Below, in pieces: positions 60,052 to 64,000 of a stretch of 64,000 nt of DNA (within the stretch, counting starts at the first letter, position 1; every line of letters starts with the position of its first letter). Origin of the DNA: Tritrichomonas musculus (lineage: Eukaryota > Parabasalia > Tritrichomonadida > Tritrichomonadidae); contig JAPFFF010000060.1 of assembly GCA_039105265.1 (NCBI GenBank), positions 558,001 to 622,000 on the forward strand. Direction: 5' to 3'. The notes below the pieces were generated by a model. The model did no database searches and was not told the DNA's origin. It saw only the letters and a list, made by a program, of their open reading frames with translations. Made by a program: the position numbers and the translations under genes.

Positions 60052-61047
60052 ATGAGTACCATCTTTAAAAGGAAAGTTGGTGATTCTTCAAGTTCGTATT
60101 TTCCTTGTTCAGATGCTCATTTAGCTCCATTTATTGTAGGTATCATTTGCGTTACTGTTGGTTTGGTTGACATGATTGTATTGTTTTTAGTTCCATTTTT
60201 TAAAATTCAAGATGCAAAGAAAAAATATCCTACAGAAACATTTGTAAAACCAAGTATCCCAATAATAGTCATTCATTTTTTATTACATCTCTGTCTTATT
60301 TTTTTAGGAATAGTCTTAATTTTAATCAGTTTAAATGTATCTTTACCTAAAGAAAGAATATGGGTAATTGTTTCAGTTGTTTTAGTACTTGTCTTTTGGA
60401 TAGCTGAAATGGCTGCAGGCCTCTCTTTGACAAAAAATCCAAAAGCTCAAATCCTTGTTGGCGATCTTCTTTCAAATTTAAACAAAGACCACCCATCGAA
60501 TTTAATCTTCATTTACACACACCACACATATCAAAAAAGATCTTGTTCAGGAGGGAAAAAAAGCAAATGCACAACTCATACATATCATTGTTATTCAAAA
60601 ACTGGCGTTCGAATTCCAATCCAAACAGAGCTTATTCCAAATCCCTATGATTTTTCAAGAGCACCAGCCTTGTTTTACATTGATGTCTCTCAGGTCGTAA
60701 ATATGTCAAACAGCCTCTCAAATTATTTAAGAAGAAGTTTGTCGGCGGTTAACGGTTGTGATTCATATAAAAAAGAAATTGAGTATCATCCCATGATTAT
60801 TGGAAATTACATCGTGTCCAGTGATAAAGTGCCCGTGGGTCTCAACAAACATTCAAGAATGGCATCAATCATTCTCGGCGTTGGTGTTTACTATGAATTG
60901 TATTCAAAATCTGTCCCTCGTATCGACTACGCTCAGCGATTTAAGGCAGATATAGTGGAAACATATAATTATGAAGGACAATTGACAAAATTCAGTTGCC
61001 AACAATATGGAAAATGCTCAACAAACAATAGAAAGCCAAGCCCTTGA
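60052..61047 (+). CDS. Three-helix membrane protein, unknown
   Basis: 331 residues. Three strong membrane segments lie in the N-terminal part, at about 25-50 (PFIVGIICVTVGLVDMIVLF), 69-96 and 104-126. The remaining 200 residues are a soluble, Cys-containing domain with GGKKSKC, THTYHCYSKTG, ALFYIDVSQVV and HPMIIGNYIVSSDKVPVG. A weakly hydrophobic piece near 270-285 (MASIILGVGVYYELYS) could be a fourth segment. There is no signal peptide. A tetraspanin-like layout is conceivable, but no CCG motif is seen, so I do not assign it. The gene looks intact; upstream no clear initiator box. Confidence 0.75.
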   Translation: MSTIFKRKVGDSSSSYFPCSDAHLAPFIVGIICVTVGLVDMIVLFLVPFFKIQDAKKKYPTETFVKPSIPIIVIHFLLHLCLIFLGIVLILISLNVSLPKERIWVIVSVVLVLVFWIAEMAAGLSLTKNPKAQILVGDLLSNLNKDHPSNLIFIYTHHTYQKRSCSGGKKSKCTTHTYHCYSKTGVRIPIQTELIPNPYDFSRAPALFYIDVSQVVNMSNSLSNYLRRSLSAVNGCDSYKKEIEYHPMIIGNYIVSSDKVPVGLNKHSRMASIILGVGVYYELYSKSVPRIDYAQRFKADIVETYNYEGQLTKFSCQQYGKCSTNNRKPSP

Positions 61048-61194
61048 AAAAAAAAAAATCTAAATTTTGAAAGTTGGTTATTGAACTTTTTCAAAGAATA
61101 AACCATTCAAAATTTAGAAAAACCAAATATACCCTTAAAATACAATGTTTTAATAATAAATAATTATAGATATATATATATATATAAAATATAT

Positions 61195-62628
61195 TTATTC
61201 AGTTTTGTCTTTCTTTGCTTTGGCTTTCGTACCATATCCAATTCTACAAGTGAAGAATGAAATGATACAGAAAATAGATCCTAAGGCAATCAGTCTTCCT
61301 TGGTCTTCCATGAAGAACGGCATTGATCCAAGAAACATGTACAAGAAAACATTCGCCAACATGGCCGAAATGTTGTTAGTCAGAATGAGCAGTGTGATGT
61401 AGCCAGCAGATTGTTCAGGTGGTGCATTCAAAGACACGTAAGAAAGAGGAACAGAGTTATTCATAACAGAAGTAAATCCGCACAAAATGTAAGGAATGAA
61501 CAAGTACTTTTTAGACTTAATAATGAACAACAAAATGTCAGAAGTGGCTTGGAATATCATTGCTATTGACCAAGCCCACTTGAATCCTATTCTTTTAATG
61601 AGCTTCGTGTTTACTGACGAGCACACAAGTTGAGAACATGTCAAAAACAGCATCAAAAATTGATAATATGAGATTCCAGCGTCAAAAATTCCATCGGGTG
61701 CATTTGGTACCCCACCGAACTTGTGACCCGCAATGTAATTGGCGCCCTGAGCGTAAAATTGTGAATAACCGAAACCATAGAAAAAGTTGGAACACAAAAT
61801 GAAAAACATATTCTTATCAATCGAACAAACCGAGTCAATTAAAACGGTTATCGGATTACATGATTTTGGCTTCACTTTAAGTTGCTCTTCTGGAGTCGAA
61901 ATAACCGAAAAAGTAATGGCCGCTATGCCAATTACACAGGACACAATCATAACAAACGTTTCATTCGAAAAGTTCGTGTAACGATAGAGTTTGAATGCAC
62001 CAATTGAATTGGAAATTAGGGCCGCAAGCGCGTTGTCAAGTGCGATGATACTTGATGCTAGAACTTTTTGTGAAGGAGGGACAACTTCAGTGCACATGGC
62101 ACGTCCTGGGCCATTTGCCATGTTGCCACCAACTAAGGCCAATAATTCACCTATAACGAAGTAAAAAGTGGCTTCTTTGTTCGTATCTCTAATTTCCCCT
62201 TCTTTCGGTTCTGGTAGTATAAAGGATAGGGGATTGAAATGGGTGCTGATCTCCCTGCAAAATCCTATCATCGGTAAACCAATAATAACTAATATCTCAC
62301 CTAATATTATGTAGATTCGTCGTGGCCCCATTTTGAGTGTGGTCGAATCCGATAAAGCTGAAACTATTGGTGGAACTATAAGACCAGTTAATGGACCAAT
62401 TAACATAACTAACGATGTTGAAAAATGTGAAAGACCAAGTTTTTTACACATTGGAGCTGTTAAAACGCTTAGGGGAACCCAAATAAAACTGAGGGCTATT
62501 TGGTTTGAGCATATAGCAAAAATCCGAAAAATACTAATAGATTTTCTCTCTCTTAGAGGAATCCATTTCTTTTCTGAACTAGTTACAGTTGCATTGTTTT
62601 CTTTTTCTTTCGTTGTATTCTTTTTCAT
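61195..62628 (-). CDS. GPH/SLC45-type sugar transporter (MFS)
   Basis: 477 residues from the chosen start MKKNTTKEKENNAT. About twelve membrane helices. The stretch CKKLGLSHFSTSLVMLIGP, then GLIVPPIVSALSD and KMGPRRIYI, matches the helix 2-3 region of sucrose and SLC45 transporters (LGI.HAWAS..WLCGP.SG..VQP.VG..SD...S..GRRRPFI), placing it in the glycoside-pentoside-hexuronide cation symporter group. The C-terminus is short and basic (GTKAKAKKDKTE). The frame is open for 20 codons more upstream, but the initiator box lies between the two ATGs, so the shorter form is preferred. It is homologous to the GC-rich relics at 49290 and 11712 but AT-coded and intact. Substrate unknown; a sugar is expected. 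Confidence 0.87.
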   Translation of the reverse strand: MKKNTTKEKENNATVTSSEKKWIPLRERKSISIFRIFAICSNQIALSFIWVPLSVLTAPMCKKLGLSHFSTSLVMLIGPLTGLIVPPIVSALSDSTTLKMGPRRIYIILGEILVIIGLPMIGFCREISTHFNPLSFILPEPKEGEIRDTNKEATFYFVIGELLALVGGNMANGPGRAMCTEVVPPSQKVLASSIIALDNALAALISNSIGAFKLYRYTNFSNETFVMIVSCVIGIAAITFSVISTPEEQLKVKPKSCNPITVLIDSVCSIDKNMFFILCSNFFYGFGYSQFYAQGANYIAGHKFGGVPNAPDGIFDAGISYYQFLMLFLTCSQLVCSSVNTKLIKRIGFKWAWSIAMIFQATSDILLFIIKSKKYLFIPYILCGFTSVMNNSVPLSYVSLNAPPEQSAGYITLLILTNNISAMLANVFLYMFLGSMPFFMEDQGRLIALGSIFCIISFFTCRIGYGTKAKAKKDKTE

Positions 62629-62662
62629 TTGCAAAATATTCGATAAAAAAATATCAATATAA

Positions 62663-62667
62663 AATGA
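62663..62667 (-). promoter_or_regulatory. Initiator box of the sugar transporter
   Basis: TCATT on the minus strand, +1 A at 62665, 37 nt before the chosen ATG and downstream of the alternative ATG. Confidence 0.55.
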
Positions 62668-63044
62668 AATTTTATTCAAATGGGCCAAAAACCTAAAAAA
62701 AATATGATTATGCCAAAATAATGAGTAGATTAATAATAAATTTAATTTTTTAATTTTAAAAACGAAATTTATTATAATATTAATAATTTTTAAAATAAAG
62801 ATATTATCGTTTTAAATTATTTCTATTGAATATTCAATTATTTGAATGATAACCAGAATTCTTCAGAAATCTTCAGAATAAAAATCAAAGCTTCAATCGA
62901 TATTTAAAAGAAAAATATTCCAGAACTAGAAATTAAAAACGTTTTTATAATTATTTATAAAGAATTAAAATTATGAGATGGCTATATAATTCAATAAAAA
63001 AAGAGAAACTAACAAGAAATTTTAATATTTGTCTCCAAAATGTG
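62668..63044. other. AT-rich intergenic sequence
   Basis: No gene or repeat recognised. Confidence 0.5.
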
Positions 63045-63330
63045 GATGTATGTAATTATCACAAATTTTAATTCCATTATTAGTAACTCCAATTGGAAGT
63101 TATACATTTTATGAATGTGAATCAGTTGTTAAAATATCCAATCAATCATAAATAATTCCCATTGAATCTCGTACTTTTGAAAAATGCAGAAAATTGAAAG
63201 ATATTTCAATTACACCATCTGTAATTTCCATTAATCAACTTGCTTTTTATTATTGTTCATCACTCTCTCAAAATTCAATTCCATCATTTGTAACTTCATA
63301 GAACTATCATAAATTTTAAACATTTAGGCA
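63045..63330 (+). pseudogene. BspA-type LRR relic
   Basis: One plus-strand frame reads TPIGSYTFYECESVVKISNQ, a stop, then IPIESRTFEKCRKLKDISIT, PSVISINQLAFYYCSSLSQN and SIPSFVTS before another stop. These are about three BspA/TpLRR-like units with the usual F..C..L..I.IP..V..I pattern. Two in-frame stops and no start mark it as a decayed fragment of a large trichomonad surface-protein family. Confidence 0.72.
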
Positions 63331-63873
63331 AAATTCAACATCAATTCTTCATTTACTTGAGGTAATATTAAAATTGATTTCTGATATTTCACTCAAATTG
63401 GTGAAATTAATTTGATGCCAAAAAGATGCATTTACTCATGTATAAAAATTGCTGTTTATTTCAATTTAATCATGGAAATAGCACATATGTTTTGATTATC
63501 TTTTGGATATTCAGAGAAGTACTCTTAGAACTTTTCCATAATGAAAAATTCATATATATTTTAAAATCAAATCGAAGAAATTTCAAAATAATTGTACACA
63601 TAAAAAGATTGAAGATATTTGTACTGTAATTTGCATAATTCCATATCGATTATATTACACATTTATAAAAATTCAATCATTGATTTTTTTTTTTTTTTTT
63701 TTAGAGAAAATGTTTTCAGAATTATTTAATTATTTGTATCATATTGACATACATACTTGTTAAATTATTTCATTTAAAACATTTAAAATATATAAAGATA
63801 TTTATGTTTTATGTTTTCAATTTATTAATATGCCGCATAAAAGCGATTCAAAAAATTGAATAGAATTAAAAAT
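63331..63873. other. Intergenic sequence
   Basis: AT-rich with a T-run at about 63685-63703. A 67-codon frame (63426-63629) has no recognisable family and may be eroded LRR-gene sequence. Confidence 0.4.
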
Positions 63874-63878
63874 TCACT
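63874..63878 (+). promoter_or_regulatory. Initiator box of the terminal kinase
   Basis: TCACT, +1 A at 63876, 23 nt before the ATG. Confidence 0.55.
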
Positions 63879-63898
63879 GAGAAACACAAAAATAAAAA

Positions 63899-64000
63899 AT
63901 GGAAGATGATAATCCTTTCAATATTGATCAATTTGAACTTCTCGAAATGGTTGGTAAAGGACAATTTGGAGAAGTATATAAGGTTAAAGAAAAAGAAACT
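63899..64000 (+). CDS. Protein kinase, N-terminal start only
   Basis: Thirty-four codons before the window ends: MEDDNPFNIDQFELLEMVGK followed by GQFGEVYKVKEKET. GKGQFGEVYKV is the glycine-rich ATP-binding loop of a protein kinase, preceded by the usual short strand FELLEMV. The group cannot be fixed from this piece, though FNIDQFELL resembles the start of trichomonad TKL and CAMK-type kinases. A plausible initiator box supports the start. Confidence 0.88.
   Translation, partial: MEDDNPFNIDQFELLEMVGKGQFGEVYKVKEKET

Noticed and set aside
63426-63629. 67-codon plus-strand gene
   Set aside because: No promoter box or family; it follows a decayed LRR fragment and is probably erosion noise.

Overview
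The window is nuclear DNA of a trichomonad (Parabasalia), most likely a Tritrichomonas-type genome. This is inferred from a very AT-rich background, apparently intron-free genes with very short 5' leaders, and initiator-like boxes (TCA+1-Y-W) 16-39 nt before many start codons. The gene repertoire also fits: TKL-type kinases, DUF3447-type ankyrin proteins, BspA-type leucine-rich repeats, a giant surface protein with a short cytosolic tail, an iron-sulfur-flavoprotein-like reductase, and many decayed gene copies. No species name can be proven from the sequence alone.

Layout. 0-5 kb: a VPS9-like protein and a solitary histone H2A, then a decayed element resembling a Polinton fossil. 5.6-10.4 kb: an ankyrin relic, a truncated kinase-Sel1 chimera head-to-head with a second kinase relic, a PARP6/8-like relic, and two inverted scraps of that same PARP segment. 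10.4-14 kb: a flavoprotein reductase, a truncated GC-rich copy of a sugar-transporter relic, and a divergent 375-residue actin-like gene. 14.7-21 kb: a disrupted ankyrin/BspA-LRR gene, a second ankyrin relic, a tRNA-Gly-like gene, a bacterial-type LHH nuclease domain fossil, and a TKL kinase with a hexapeptide-repeat tail. 22-28.7 kb: a 2181-residue type I surface protein. 30-37.6 kb: a 2508-residue low-complexity protein ending in a prenylation box. 37.6-45.3 kb: a repeat-rich zone with hairpins, poly-A tracts and nested inverted-repeat elements, holding two related coiled-coil/LC8 dynein light chain genes. 46-51 kb: a small protein also ending in a CaaX box, a secreted histidine acid phosphatase and the fuller GC-rich transporter relic. 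51-55 kb: DJ-1/PfpI and importin-beta. 55-60 kb: mostly gene-poor, with two further inverted-repeat elements and a small broken gene. 60-64 kb: a membrane protein, an intact GPH/SLC45-type sugar transporter, a BspA-LRR relic and the start of another kinase.

The genes do not form a pathway or operon. Themes are surface interaction and membrane anchoring, signalling and traffic (kinases, VPS9, importin-beta), redox defence (flavoprotein, DJ-1) and nutrient handling (acid phosphatase, sugar transporter). I see no single clearly new system. The best candidates for a second look are a 137-bp foldback element with an 8-bp target duplication and a related empty site, a duplicated repeat block carrying different insertions, the inverted PARP fragments, two unrelated proteins sharing a CCLL(L/I) end, and an LC8 light chain with a coiled-coil leader whose paralogue shares its promoter.
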